This document shows, piece after piece, positions 1 through 11,478 of a DNA stretch of 64,000 nucleotides; positions within the stretch are counted from its first letter, which is position 1, and the number at the start of each line of letters is the position of its first letter. Made by a program: the position numbers and the translations under genes. The notes under the pieces were generated by a model. It was not told the DNA's origin and searched no databases. It saw only the letters and a program-made list of their open reading frames with translations. Origin of the DNA: Mucidula mucida (lineage: Eukaryota > Basidiomycota > Agaricomycetes > Agaricales > Physalacriaceae); NCBI GenBank assembly GCA_015501055.1, contig JADNYV010000164.1, forward strand, positions 17,115 through 81,114, written 5' to 3'.

Positions 1-127
1 GGAACTATCAGACATCGAGGTGTGTCATGACACTTCTTCTTGCAAGAAGAAGTATATAAGCATGGCAAGCTTCTTCCGGGACCAGGCTTGGATCGATGCA
101 AGTCGCTTTTAGAACCTGGTCTATGCG

Positions 128-1233
128 TCAAAAGATGTATGGGTCGATGCACTTCATAGAGAGTGTTGTGAACACTTTAAACATGCACATCGAGAGGCCA
201 TAGGTAACCGGATTCGGCGGTAGCAGCAAGCTTTCGAGTACAGTACGGTTGAATGGTAGGTTCCGATCCGATTCGTTGAGTCCTAGATTGAGATAGGTCG
301 CACAAATACGGGGTATGTCCTCCAAGCTAGGAGGAGGATGACGAGCTAGGTAGCACAAGAGTTTGAGGACGGTAGTCATAGTTCCATGGTGAAATAACAC
401 CACGCGGAACATGGCAGGGGCAGAAGCCGTGATCACCAGAAATTGGAGTGTCGCCACAACTGTTGTCATATCCTTCCGACGAGCAGCGCGAAGGATAGAT
501 TTGACTCGATGAGAGCAGGACACGGCCATGTCTTCGGGATTAGACTGAAAAAGGGAAACATATTGTTTGCTGGAGCCCTCAGCCTTTTTGTCCATGTGCA
601 TTGGCGTCGCCAGACATTGGTTCATGCTGCAGTGTGCCCCGGCGCCGTATGATTCAACACGACTAAAGATCTTTATCCACGACTTCAGCATGGAATTGAG
701 CACGAGATCAGACATAAGTGTCTTGTAGAACCCTCCTTTCGAATCCATGACGGGGTTGGTCATGTCGCCAATGATCAAGGACAGCGGCTCGAGTATAGCG
801 GGGATGTATTCGGGAAGCGTGAGGTCGTTGAGATCAGACGAGAACTCGGAAAAGAATCTCGCAGCGTAGTCGACTATGACAGGCCATAGATCGGATACAC
901 GGCGGCGGACGGACAAGCCACCTTCTCGACTCATATACATGTAGTCCTTGAGTCCTCGAAGACAAGCTGCTTCAACGTTAAGCTCTGTAGGCTCGAGGGA
1001 TAGAAGTAGCACGTCTGGTGAAGCGGCACGGCGAAGCCAGAACGAGATGATCTCCGCAAGGTGCGAAAAGTAAGCTGTATGTCGAATCACAATGCCCGTT
1101 GCACGAGGTATAGCATCAAGCGCTTCAGAAGGAGAAGAAAGCGCAGCTCTCTTTGAATCATGAAGATACATACTCATGGAGAGTACCCCACACGTACCTT
1201 GAGCGCTTCGATGTTGAGGGAACCCGTCTGCAT
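128..1233 (-). CDS. Family X protein, copy 1 (unknown function)
   Basis: I do not recognise this family. The likely start is the ATG at 1233: exon 1 is 1198-1233 and encodes MQTGSLNIEALK, followed by a 47-base GTACGT...AAAG intron. Exon 2 is 128-1150 and stays open for about 340 codons. The product is helix-rich and leucine-rich, without signal peptide, clear membrane segment or zinc-finger motif. A TATA box lies at about 1310-1316 upstream. Compared with the copy at 16.8-17.7 kb, this one ends early: an arginine codon CGA there is TGA here, a C-to-T change at a CpG, and homology continues about 40 bases past the stop. The gene may therefore be truncated. It lies just downstream of a fam1 kinase-like gene on the same strand, and the pair occurs again at about 4.85-6.4 kb. 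Confidence 0.5.
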
Positions 1234-1309
1234 GGGAGGCTTTGGTTCGGGATGGAGGTCAGAAGGTGGTGCAAGGTGAGAGTGGCTCCATGAGGGTCGG
1301 CGATGAGCT

Positions 1310-1316
1310 CTATATA
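1310..1316 (-). promoter_or_regulatory. TATA box of family X copy 1
   Basis: The minus strand reads ATATATAGA about 75-80 bases upstream of the proposed ATG at 1233. The same element is kept in the copy at 17.8 kb. Confidence 0.35.
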
Positions 1317-1701
1317 TCCTGTCGTGATGCACAGCACCTTGTCCTCTAATAACAATTAGACACAATAAATACCTTTGTTCCTATTGTGATTGCGCTGGTT
1401 CGAAGGTGTTATTGCCGACGACCTTTGATGGGGCGGAGGTCGGCCCGAATGACCGAGCCTTGACTCTCTCTCCTCACGCTTGATTACTGCCCATTTCAGC
1501 TAAAGACATACAAGAAAGAAATGGGGCTTTGCTGCATTGTAAATGCAGGGCGCGTCGGCGGAGACGACGGGACGGTGAGCCGCAATGGAAGCTTCCTTCT
1601 GTTGATGCAGTATATCCTTTCCTAATGGGAACGATGCGTGTGAGATTGTTTCTTCATACTCCATTAGTATTCAGCGTTCTCCCTAAGTTGTTGAGTAAAA
1701 A

Positions 1702-2931
1702 TCAGTCTATATCTAAATATCTACGCGCCCTCAATGTCTTCATCGCCTCGTATTCGTTCCTTTCCGTCTCTGGACCCTCATCCGAGATATCGTAGTTGAA
1801 GAAAAACGCTGCCAGGACCATTTCCAGCATACCGCGCCCCCGCAACCATCTACCGACCATTCGTTTATGAGCGTCGCAACATTCGGTAACATGCCAAAGT
1901 AATCGACATGTGTCCCAGTCCGACAAGCCCTTCATTGATTCGCCCTCTCTGAGTGTATCTTCGGGAATTGCCGTTTGAAAATCAACAAAGACCACACCTG
2001 CACCAGAGTCCGTGAGGAGTACGTGATCTGGGTCATCGAGATCACGGTGAATAACACCGTTATCGTGAAGTATGGTGATCGCTTTCAGTAACCGTGGAAG
2101 CTAAGGGGTATAAGAATACATGACAAGTTCATCGTACGCTGGACTGACCATTGGTGCACGCTTTATGAAATAATCTGTCAGAACCGCAGATGGGATAGGT
2201 GGCTCAGGATGAGCGTTCTCCGACATCCATGCACCGAGTGTGCGACCTTCAATGTATTCAGTGATGAGGATGTATGCGTCCTCGTCGTTTGGCATCTTGA
2301 TCTGTTGTACCATGTGAGATTTTCATCTCTCTACCCAACGCACAACGACACACCTGATGAACCCATAACAGTAAGGAATGACTCCCCCTTGAAGGCGTTG
2401 AAGTTTTTCGGCCACGAGGTAGTCGTGGGCGACGAAAGTGATAGCATGGGAAAGGTGGACTTTAGAAATGTCCTGCTTAGGGTCAGAGGTATCTGGGATA
2501 AACATATTGGACTCTTGAGCAATCTTCAGCACGACGCGTCCCACAGAAGTCTGAGAGTCCGGGTCGCTGATCCCAACCACATCAGCAAGCCAGGTATGCG
2601 GCTTTACATGCTTCTCGTCTCCCAGAGGCCGCACAAGGACCAACATCCCGTCAAGCGTTCTCTCACTTCGATTGGCGTTTAATCGTAGAAGTGGGGGAGG
2701 CAGGCGAAACCCTGTAGCGACGTCCTCTGGAGAAGGGCACCCCTTCAAAGGCAACGTCACTACTGACTCGAGGCGCAATGACTCCTCCAGCGGACAAAAT
2801 AGGTCCTGGCGCTGCTGGTAATCCCGCCATTTCTGACAGTCGCGGAGCAAGTCCTGGTACGATTGATATACAATGTCCGGGGAACACATCATTTCATTGA
2901 TGGTGGCGGTAGAAAGTAAAGAGGAAGGCAT
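1702..2931 (-). pseudogene. Kinase-like gene, fam1 copy 1
   Basis: Exons are 2354-2931, 2149-2301 and 1702-2100, with introns of 52 and 48 bases. Exon 1 carries the fam1 N-terminus (MPSSLLSTAT), the beta-3 lysine in RVVLKIAQES and the LQGG turn. Exon 2 is the hinge segment (MPNDEDAYILITEYIEGRTL). Exon 3 holds the catalytic loop HRDLDDPDHVLL and a DFG-position DFQ. The catalytic HRD is kept, but the Lys and Asn of a canonical HRDLKPEN loop are missing and the glycine of DFG is glutamine. It is the best-preserved catalytic loop of fam1 here. The sum of the exons is not a multiple of three: relative to the paralogue at 27.7 kb, one C is missing in the codons just before the first donor, so the splice phase no longer matches exon 2. 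This is either a recent pseudogene or a sequencing error. Confidence 0.75.
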
Positions 2932-2983
2932 GGTGAGTCGTTCAGAACGAGGAGGATGAGGCTGGATTGGGTGTGGACGTAGT

Positions 2984-2990
2984 TTTTATA
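2984..2990 (-). promoter_or_regulatory. TATA box of fam1 copy 1
   Basis: TATAAAAA on the minus strand lies about 55 bases upstream of the ATG at 2931. The surrounding CTCGGG...TATAAAAA...GTCCACAC block is conserved upstream of fam1 genes at 6.4, 11.1 and 28.2 kb, which makes it a likely core promoter. Confidence 0.55.
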
Positions 2991-2999
2991 CTTCTCGGG

Positions 3000-4845
3000 T
3001 AGCGGAGCTTCAACCTGAAACAGAAGCTACGCGCTGCATCAGCCATCAGTCAAGAAACAAGGAGGCTGACTGTACAGTGTACACACGATGCACTCGAGGG
3101 CCGGCCAAGACACTCCCGAGGACTATAAAAGCAACAGGAATCTGAGGGCTTTCCCTCCCCTTCCAGGAGGCACATAATCATATCAACTTGCCTGGAGCAG
3201 ACACGGCGGAAGGAAGCGAAAGAAATTTTACCGCAAAAATCAGAGTGTGAGCCCCATTTTCATTTTTGGCTGTCGGACCTTGTAAAGACAGCCTCGGCGT
3301 GGCGCAGATCTGGAGACGCATCAGAGATTGTTGAGGGGTTCTGAATACGAACGGGGGTGCCACGGCCTCTGTGACCCATACGTTACCGCCACCTACAGGA
3401 CTGACTCGAAGTTGAGGTACGAGGTGGAGGGTCTCACCTGAGAATAGCATCGAATGGAGTGAGTAGACGCTATGAATGCAGGTCTGCTTGTGATCGCGAC
3501 ATGACTCCGACAACGCGTCGACACGATGCCACAGGTGGATGGCTTTCCAAAATGACCTTTGAAGGCTGCCTGGGTTTGATGTGCGCGCTTAAACACGAAT
3601 GCAAGAGCGCGATTCAGGGGATAATACGAGAACGTGTTTGAGTCATTTTTGTAATAGTACATACACGCGTACCATTCTCGATCTAACTCTGTCGGCACCA
3701 TAACGCACACTTTCGTCGCTTACATTCCAGGTAGATCAACGCCATTGTTGAGCCTCCAACATGCGTGTCAAGCTGTGCCATCGCTACAAGAGTAGAACAT
3801 CAGTTTCTTGCACGTCAATGAAGGCATACATGTATCAAACGTAGACATAGTGCGCGCACCGACAGCGCGCCTCGCGACATGGCTGTGCCGAGGAAGAAAG
3901 GGAGAAGTCTCACCCTCATACCGATAGGCAAAGAGACGAGAGCGCATTTCCCAACACCAAATCTATGGCATCCGTAGAGCGCGATTCGGTAGACGTCCAT
4001 AGAACTAGACAGGTAGTGGATTTTTGGAGAGAAGGGATGGATGCTAGGCCCCTTGCATCGGGCGTTGAACCTATTCCAGACGGGTTCGGAGACGGTAATG
4101 GGCCATGACGATGAGACGGTGCTGATAAACACGGACAGGCAGGACGTGTGAAGGGACAGTAGATCGCGTCTGGAACACTAGTCGTCCGAGTTTCGTAGAG
4201 TCCATAGCGCGTGTTTTTTGCCTGTATTAGCTGCAGTCAGAGAAAGGAATACAGCACGTAGCGAACGAACTGGAGTACGTTAATATGATACGTAGGCGCC
4301 CTTATCACGACAAGCACCTCCTGCAAGGATAAGGGCGGATATGGCCGTTAAATAGCAAGTGTAGTAGCATTTGGAATTTACTGTTCGGAGGACCTGCGCT
4401 GGATCGGTATAATGTGAATGCCGCTTGTTGACGGTCCAGCGAGAATGCGGAAAGAATGGCGACCGCGGTGGGTTTAAGCGCGGTCGTTTCAAATGAAGCA
4501 GTGAGCAGGCGCGCGCCTGTCGAAATTTTTATGAGAAGGGTACAAGCCTGCGGATGTGTAAACGCACGAGGCTACTGTCTTCGGCGGCAAGCATAGCGCT
4601 ACAATCCCTCGACGCAGTCTTGGTAGACGTCCTCAGCCGAATCTGGGGATCAGGAGGGTATAAGGCTATCAATCCAGAAACGCACCATTGGCCGAAAAAG
4701 TATTTCCGCGACTTCGCGCTATTAGTACAGTGCTGGTGGGATTGGTGTCCGGGGTGTTTCGCCATGAAATACCACTGAGGTAGTGGTAGAAGGGAACATG
4801 TCTCAAATCAACAGGCGCAAACAACCGCGCCTTTGTGGAGATAGA
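3000..4845. other. Stretch without a recognisable gene
   Basis: I see only short open frames on both strands. A TATAAAAGC box at about 3123-3131 has no convincing gene after it. Minus-strand frames around 3,180-3,710 look partly protein-like but match nothing I know and would need several introns to join. This may be a decayed gene. Confidence 0.4.
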
Positions 4846-4847
4846 AT

Positions 4848-5035
4848 GAAGAAGGGAAACATATTGTTCGCTGGTGCCCTCAGCCTTCTTGTCCATGTGC
4901 ATTGGCGTCGCCAGACATCGGTTCCTGCTGCAGTGTGCCCCGGCGCCGTATGATCAACACGACTAAAGATCTTGATCCACGACTTCAGCATGGCATTGAG
5001 CACGAGATCAGACATGAGTGTCTTGTAGAAGCGGC
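4848..5035 (-). pseudogene. Family X fragment (copy 3)
   Basis: This segment matches about 545-730 of the first X copy and then jumps straight to sequence matching 1,553 onward, the 3' flank of the fam1 gene. A piece corresponding to roughly 820 bases has therefore been deleted, removing the 5' half of X and the X-kinase spacer. The fragment lies downstream of the fam1 gene at 5.2-6.4 kb in the same orientation as the first pair, so X plus fam1 was duplicated as one unit. Confidence 0.7.
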
Positions 5036-5178
5036 GGACACGACGGGACGGTGAGCCGCAATGGAAGCTTCCCTCTGTTTATGCAAGTATATCCTTTCCT
5101 AGTGGGAACGATGCGTGTGAGATTGTTTCATCATACTCCATTAGTATTCAGCGTTCTCCCTAAGGTGTTGAGTACAAA

Positions 5179-6414
5179 TCAGTCTATATCTAGATATCCA
5201 CGCGCCCTCAATGTCTTCATCGCCTCGTATTCGTTCCTTTCCGTCTCTGGACCCTCGTCCGAGATATCATAATTTCGAAAAAAATCTTCCGCCGACATCA
5301 CTTTCAGCATGTCGTGCACCCTCATCCATCTACCAATCATCCGCATATGTGCGCAGCAACATGCGGGAACATGGTCAAGCAATTCTGTGATTTCCCATGC
5401 CATCAGGCCCTTCATTGTTTCGCCCTTTTGGAGTCTATCCTCGGTGACTGCCGAATGGAGATTAAGGAAGACCACACCAGCTCCGACCGAGTCCGTGAGG
5501 AGTACGTGATCCGGAACGTGGAGATCACAGTGTATAACATCGTTCTCGTGAAGCGTGGTGATCGCTTTCAGTAGCCGTGGAAGCTAAGGGGTATAAGGAT
5601 ATATGTGCAGTTAAGAACACGTAGACTGACCATTGGCGCACGCTTCATGAAATACTCTGTCAGAACCGCGGATGGGATAGGTAATTCCGCAGGATGAGCG
5701 TTCTCGGACATCCATTCAGTGAGTGTGCGACCTTCAATGTATTCCGTGATAAAGACGTATGCGTCCTCGTCGTTTGGCATCTGGATCTGTTGTACCATGT
5801 AAGCTTTTCATTTCGCCCGAATGCACAGCGACGTACCTGATGAAGCCCGTAAGAGTATGGAATAATCCCCCTTGAAGGTGTTCAAGTTTTTCAAACATGA
5901 GGAAGTCGTGTGCGACGAGAGTGATATAATGCGGAACGCGCAGTCGAGAAATGTTCCTGTTACGGTCAGAGGTATCTGGAATCACCATGCGGGACTGTTG
6001 AGCAATCTTCAGCACGACACGTCCCACAGAAGTCTTGGAGTCCTGGTCATCGACCGCCACCATGTCAGCAAGCCAGGTATGCGGCCTTGCAAGCTTCTCG
6101 TCCCGCAAAGGACGCGTAAGAACCAATTTCACGTCCAGCGTTCTCTCACTTCGGTCGGCGTCTAATCGTAGAAGTGGGGGAGGCATGCGAAAACCTGCAG
6201 CAACGTCCTCTGGAGACGGACACCCCTTCAAAGGCAATGTCACTACCGACTCGAAGCGCAATGACTCCTCCAGCGGATACACTTCCTGGTGGTTGTGGTA
6301 CACCCGCCACTTCTGACAGTCGAGGAGCAAGTCCTGGTACGATTGATATACCCTGTCCGGAGAACGCATCAGATCTTTGACAGTGGCAGTAGAAAGTAAG
6401 GAGGGAGGCATCAT
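5179..6414 (-). pseudogene. Kinase-like gene, fam1 copy 2
   Basis: Exon 1 runs from the ATG at 6414 (or 6411) to the donor CAG/GTACGT at 5837. Exon 2 is 5631-5786 and exon 3 is 5179-5583. Exon 1 keeps the fam1 N-terminus and the VLKI lysine. Just after LQGG it has five G where the 27.7 kb paralogue has six, which shifts the frame and loses the conserved IPYSYGLHQ end of exon 1. The hinge exon is intact. The catalytic loop is HCDLHVPDHVLL, and the DFG-position aspartate is replaced by asparagine (FLNLH). Even without the frameshift the product would lack a metal-binding residue and would be predicted to be a pseudokinase. The upstream box is TATGAAAAG, weaker than in other copies. Confidence 0.7.
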
Positions 6415-6737
6415 GAGTCGTTCAGAACGAGGAGGATGATGCTCGGTTGGGCGTGGACGCAGCTTTTCATACCTCTCGGGTAACGGAGCTTCGACTCCTT
6501 TCGGCCAATGGCATAATTCGCTAGGACCACTGCCTGTCCGCGTGGGCATCCCTGACCAACTGTTATGCAGGAGTCTGGCGACTATGACCATGTACAGATG
6601 AGAGCCGATGTTTCACGCAAACATCGCATGTCTTCCAGCTGGTCGTTCACCGAAAGCACGTAGCGTGGGTATAATATTAAAAGATTGCCTCGTGTTGTCC
6701 AATGAATTATAACTCCGCCAGCCCTACCCTACCTTCG

Positions 6738-7817
6738 ATGCCTCTGCAACTTGGCTGCAGAGAAAGTCAATATTTCCCCGTCGTCCTTTGGACTGGTCCC
6801 GGGTCCTACGTATACGCCGACGGACGCCAAAGGAGTCAACCAGTTGGCCGAGGAGATTCGTCCGCATCAGCAGGCAGACTCAGAACGCCCTCTTGCGGTG
6901 ACTAGAAATCCTATTCTGGACTTCACGGATACGATCCTTGTCCGCGGGCGCGAGAAGCCTTTCAATGGGAGAGGATTACCTGAATTCCTGCGCGGTGGTG
7001 GAGATTATGAACGTACGTTGAAGCTCGTTGAGCCCATTCCACATGCTTCCCAAGCGGTCTCATCGAACAGGATCCTTGACAAGGTTGAGGGCGGGCATTC
7101 AAGGATTTGGAAGGCTTGGCTCATTCCAGTCAATAACCCGACCGTTGGCGACATCGGCGTGCTGAAACTTTCCAGCAATCCGCAATGCCACTTCCAACGG
7201 CCCGCGAAAGACGTTTCCAGGACTTTTTTTTGGCGCACGAGGCGGCTGATCGTTATACAGCGTTTGTTTCGATGAAGACTGACGTAGCATTTTCAAGATG
7301 GTCATGCCTCATGAGGAGGAGGCGTACGTACTGATATTGGAGTACATCCAAGGCGAAACGATTGTCCAGTGGTTGTCTCCCCTCCCGAACGCCGATGACC
7401 TAAGCGAAGAATACACTGAACATCTCGAATCCTACGAGAGAGTCATGAGTGTAGATTGCACGAGCGATTCGCAGAAGATTACATCCCCTACAGATCAATT
7501 CTTGTTTGCAGATGATGGACGCCCTTCATTTGCATAATATCGCGCATGGCAGCCCACTGGGCCAGAATATTATGATCACGACATCTACGCCCGGAGCTGG
7601 ATCGTCAAGTCTTCCACTGAACATCGACGTCCAACGGTTCAGCGTGATATCCATCGATTTCGGAGATTGCAGGTTCCTTCAAGGGTGTGAAGAGAGAGAA
7701 AGAGCCGAGGCGAAGAAAAAGGATAAGGAGTGGCTGATGAATGATTTGCTGTGCTGCACCTCCCATGACACGATCGTTTACAAGATAGCCACGGAACAGG
7801 CGATTGAGATGTATTAG
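6738..7817 (+). pseudogene. Kinase-like gene, fam2 copy 1, decayed
   Basis: This is a close relative of the intact fam2 gene at 20.6 kb. Three lesions are visible against it. One base is lost about a dozen bases after the ATG, one base is lost near 7168 in the VLKIFQQS segment, and a deletion of about 85 bases near 7247 removes the end of exon 1 together with the first donor. The hinge exon (from about 7298, MPHEEEAYVLILEYIQGE) and the last exon (from about 7512) are still recognisable. The last exon keeps AHGSPLGQNIMI at the catalytic loop and IDFGDC at the DFG site. Confidence 0.75.
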
Positions 7818-7819
7818 GA

Positions 7820-8343
7820 GGAGTATTAGCCACGAGACTGGTCATTGAGATATGGTAGGAAATGTGTACTCAGTGTCATTCGCCAGTGGTCGGATTGACG
7901 CGACGGCAAACGGAGCACGCGCGACTGTGTTGGCGTTTCTGTCAGCAGAATACAAAGCCACAAGTTGTTGGACGCCCCAGACTTCTGTGATTTCGCCTGG
8001 GCGTCTAGGACATCCCACAGTGGTCGGGTAGCCTGATGAGTACGACAAAGTTAGCACTGTGATAATATAAGCAGTTCGTCAATACCATGCCTTTATTCTT
8101 TCTTTCCTCGTGAATTTCAAAGCGGGAGCTCGATGTATTCTGCGACAAAGATAGCGGGTACTAAACTCCCAGGACGCGCGTCCATGATGGGACACGGAAG
8201 GAAGCAAATTCAAACTCCGTCAACCATCGTGAGTCCAATCATAATATTGAGGCCACTCTGCGAAGTAACTTTAGTTCTTAGACGTTGTGAGGAAAGTTAC
8301 CCTCGGTTACCGGTACCCCTGCACTCTGGCCATACGTTCCTGA
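7820..8343. other. Intergenic, no gene seen
   Basis: Only short frames are present. The left edge of the 8.4 kb duplication lies at its right end, inside the TATA box of the next gene. Confidence 0.4.
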
Positions 8344-8344
8344 T

Positions 8345-8351
8345 TATAAAA
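8345..8351 (+). promoter_or_regulatory. TATA box of fam3 copy 1
   Basis: TATAAAA lies 58-64 bases before the ATG at 8409 and is identical to the box before the fam3 gene at 25.5 kb. Confidence 0.5.
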
Positions 8352-8408
8352 GCAGGCCGTTGCGGAGATGAACTTTCCATCAAGCACAACGACGTCCCTT
8401 GTAGCTTC

Positions 8409-9528
8409 ATGCCTGCGGCCTCCATAGCTCCTGAAGCTCGAGCTTCATCGCCTCAAGACAGCGAGGGCCCTTACACGGGTCCATTTGAACCCACGTTCAC
8501 TCCGCCTGCGGGCGTCGATATTACGAAACCTGCCTCCGTGGTCCAGTACTGCGAGAAACTTGCCGACGACGCGATCAAGGCCCGTCTTCAGCCTCTCCAT
8601 GTTGGATGGTCCTTTGAGGCTGAAATCAAGCCACATGCTCGCGCTCGCGCGCGACCACGTAATATCGTCGTGTGCCGCCTCTGCTGCAGCTCATGCAGAA
8701 AACGACATTCAGGTTTGAGCTACATCGCGCCCTGCAGCCATACAATCCTAGAGCCGGTGCTCAATGGTCCCAAGTATGGGTCGCTGCCCTTACGGATCGC
8801 GAAATCACAGACGCGGAACGTATCGGTGTCGTCCTCAAAATCATCCAGCCTTCCCTACTGCCCCATCCACGATATGACGACGAGACGCTCAAACATTATC
8901 GCTTTCCGGAGCACGTTGCGAAAGCCGAGGATGTCATTTACCAGAAAGCCTTGGCCAATGTTCAAGGGGGGCCCGTGCCTTATTACTTCGGCAAGACGAA
9001 GGTTCGTTCTTGATTTCTTTGCCTAGCCACGTCTTCAAATGCATATTCTAGGTCATCATGCCCAGCGGCGAAGAAGCTGACGTTCTAGTCTTCGAGGCCA
9101 TCGGTGGGGAGACTGTGCAATCTTGGGTGCAACGGTTTGAAGCTGCCTCAAAGAAGGACGCCGACTTGATGATTGCACAGCTTCCCAGACTCGTAAGTGG
9201 CCATCTGCTGCTTGTAGCAGCTATCCTTCTTGACTAATTCCACTCATAGACTCATGCCATTACTCACTCTTATCGCCGACTAGGGGAACGTCTTGTTCTT
9301 CATCGCGACGTCTGCCTGGAGAACATGATCTGGACAATCGTTGACTTTGGAGACAGCTGTCTCCGAGTTTCCGAATCGATCTTGGACGATGAGGACGAAG
9401 GTTGGAATGCTGGCGCGTTTGTCATTGGACACTGTCGCCTCGCTTATCCATCATTCAAGGTTTGGGCTGCGAATGAAGGAAAAGCCATGATTGCTGAGTT
9501 CCACATGGAAGGCTGGGATACCAAATAA
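8409..9528 (+). pseudogene. Kinase-like gene, fam3 copy 1, frameshifted
   Basis: Exons correspond to 8409-9001, 9052-9192 and 9250-9528, with the same splice sites as the intact copy at 25.5 kb. Near 8661 one A is missing (TAATATC against TAAATATC), which breaks the frame before the VVLKI lysine segment. In exon 3, 18 bases between the catalytic loop HRDVCLEN and the DFG site are deleted in frame, so MIWT joins directly to IVDFG. The loop and DFG residues themselves survive. The other copy shows the undamaged state, so these are lesions of this copy. Confidence 0.85.
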
Positions 9529-9959
9529 ATTTAGCACTTAGTACCAATTTACCTGTAATTTGTGAAGGGCATTGAGCATGCACTTAATCTTCTGCGACCT
9601 GTCTACTGTCTCCGCACCAACTTCCTAGTCGTCATGAGGTTGTTTCCAGCGTATTGGCACCCTTTCGTTGTTCAAACACAGCGCCGTGCATTCGGTTCCT
9701 TGGTTCTAAGCACCGAGTTCCCTTGAGTTTATCGGTCGTTACAGTTGTCGCTGCCAGTATGTCACCCAGGACGATGTCGACGAAGCACCCGATGCCGAGC
9801 GACCCATCACGCAAGCTGGATGAGCTCGGATGAGATGCTTGTTGCTGCCAATTCAGACGCCCATCAACAAACCGACATCATAGCCTTGTGAGCCCGTGGC
9901 TTAGCTGTCATATGCATTCGTGTCGACTGGTCTCCCTAAGGCGTAAAATAAAAAACAAA

Positions 9960-11141
9960 TCAATCTTTATCTAATTGTCCACTTGCCGCCAATGCCTTCA
10001 TTGCCTCGTATTCATTCCTTTCCGTCTCTGGACCCTCGTCCGAGAGATCGTAATTCAGAAAAAATGCTTCCGGGACCATTTTCAGCATGTCGCGCCCCCG
10101 CAACCATCTACCAATCATTCGTTTATGTGCGGCACAATATTCGGGAACATGCCAAAGTAATCGACTTGTGTCCCAGTCTGTCATGTCCTTCATTATTTCG
10201 TGCGGTCTGGGATCCTCCTCAGGGACTGCCGAATGGCAATTAATGAAGACCACACCCGCTCCCGAGTCCGTGAGCAGTATGTGATCCGGGATATGGAGAT
10301 CACAGTGAACAACGCCATTTCAGTAGCCGTGGAAGCTAAGGGGTATTAGAATTTGTGTGCAGTTCAGAATATGTAGACTGACCATTGGTGCACGCTTTAT
10401 GAAATATTCTGTCAAAACCGCGGATGGGTAGGTAATTTCGCAGGATGAGCATTCTCCGACATTCATGCACCGAGTGTGCGACCTTCAATGTATTCAGTAA
10501 TGAAGACGTATGCGTCCTCGTCGTTTGGCATCTTGATCTGTTGTATCATGTGAGATTTGGATTCGCCCGAATGTACAGCGACGTACCTGATGAAGCCCAT
10601 AAGAGTATGGAATAACCCCCCTTGAAGGCGGTGAAGTTTTTCAAAACGAGAAAGTCGTGAGCGACGAGAGTAATAGGACTCTCGAAATGTCCTGTGACGG
10701 TCAGAGGTATCTGGAATGTCATGCGGGACTGTTGAGCAATCTTCAGCACGACGCGTCCCACAGAAGTCTCGGAGTCCCGGTCATGATCCCACCACGTCGG
10801 CAAGCCAGTATGCGGCCGTGCATGCTTCTCGTCCCGCAGAGGCCGCGTAAGAACCAATTTCCCTTCCAGCGTTCTCTCACTTCGGTTGGCGTCTAAACGT
10901 AAAAGTGGGGAGGCATGCGAAGACCTGCAGCGACGTCCCCTGGAGAAGGGCACTCCTTAAAGGCAACGTCACTACTGAATCGAGGCGCAATGACTCCTCC
11001 AGCGGATACTTCCTGGTGGTTGTGGTACACCCGCCACTTCTGACAGTCGAGGAGCAAGTCTTGGTACGATTGTTATACCCGGTACGGAGAACGCATCAGA
11101 TCTTTGACAGTGGCAGTAGAAAGTAAGGAGGGAGGCATCAT
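9960..11141 (-). pseudogene. Kinase-like gene, fam1 copy 3, decayed
   Basis: This fam1 copy is convergent with the fam3 gene. Exon 1 starts at the ATG at 11141 or 11138 and contains several small deletions, including two bases in the GTGTATCC segment and one base after LQGG. The hinge exon has TGA where other copies have the tryptophan of GAW. The last exon lost about 25 bases just before the catalytic loop. The loop reads HCDLHIPDH, and the DFG position reads INC. The stop and the loop deletion are shared with the right-hand copy, so they predate the block duplication; the other indels are private. A TATAAAAA box is present upstream. Confidence 0.8.
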
Positions 11142-11478
11142 GAGTCGTTCAGAACGAGGAGGATGATGCTCGGTCGGGTGTGGACGCAGCTTTTTATACG
11201 TCTCGGGTAGCGGAGCTGACAGATAGACCACGGTATAGGATGGAGAGCCCGGCAATCTGACTAGAGCAGTGGCATGCCTGGCTCTGTTGCAGTCTTTGCC
11301 AGCCGTCTACAGCTCTGCGGAATCAAGAACACACCGCCTGCAGTTGTCCAACTTCCGGTGGTGGGCGTCATGTATGAGTCAGCCGAGGTTGGCTGAAAAT
11401 AACATGCGCAAGCAAGCTTGACATCGCTTTCAAAGACTACTTTCTTTCTCGTAGATTAAGCATCTTTCCCGCGTCAAC

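Noticed and set aside
5872..6316. Plus-strand frames opposite fam1 exon 1 in several copies
   Set aside because: They recur only because the fam1 exon recurs, and their composition is rich in Arg and Ser, as expected from a reverse-complement shadow.
8133..9026. Plus-strand open frame of 297 codons overlapping the left fam3 gene
   Set aside because: It is a shifted reading of fam3 exon 1, produced by the one-base loss near 8,661; the homologous protein lies in another frame.
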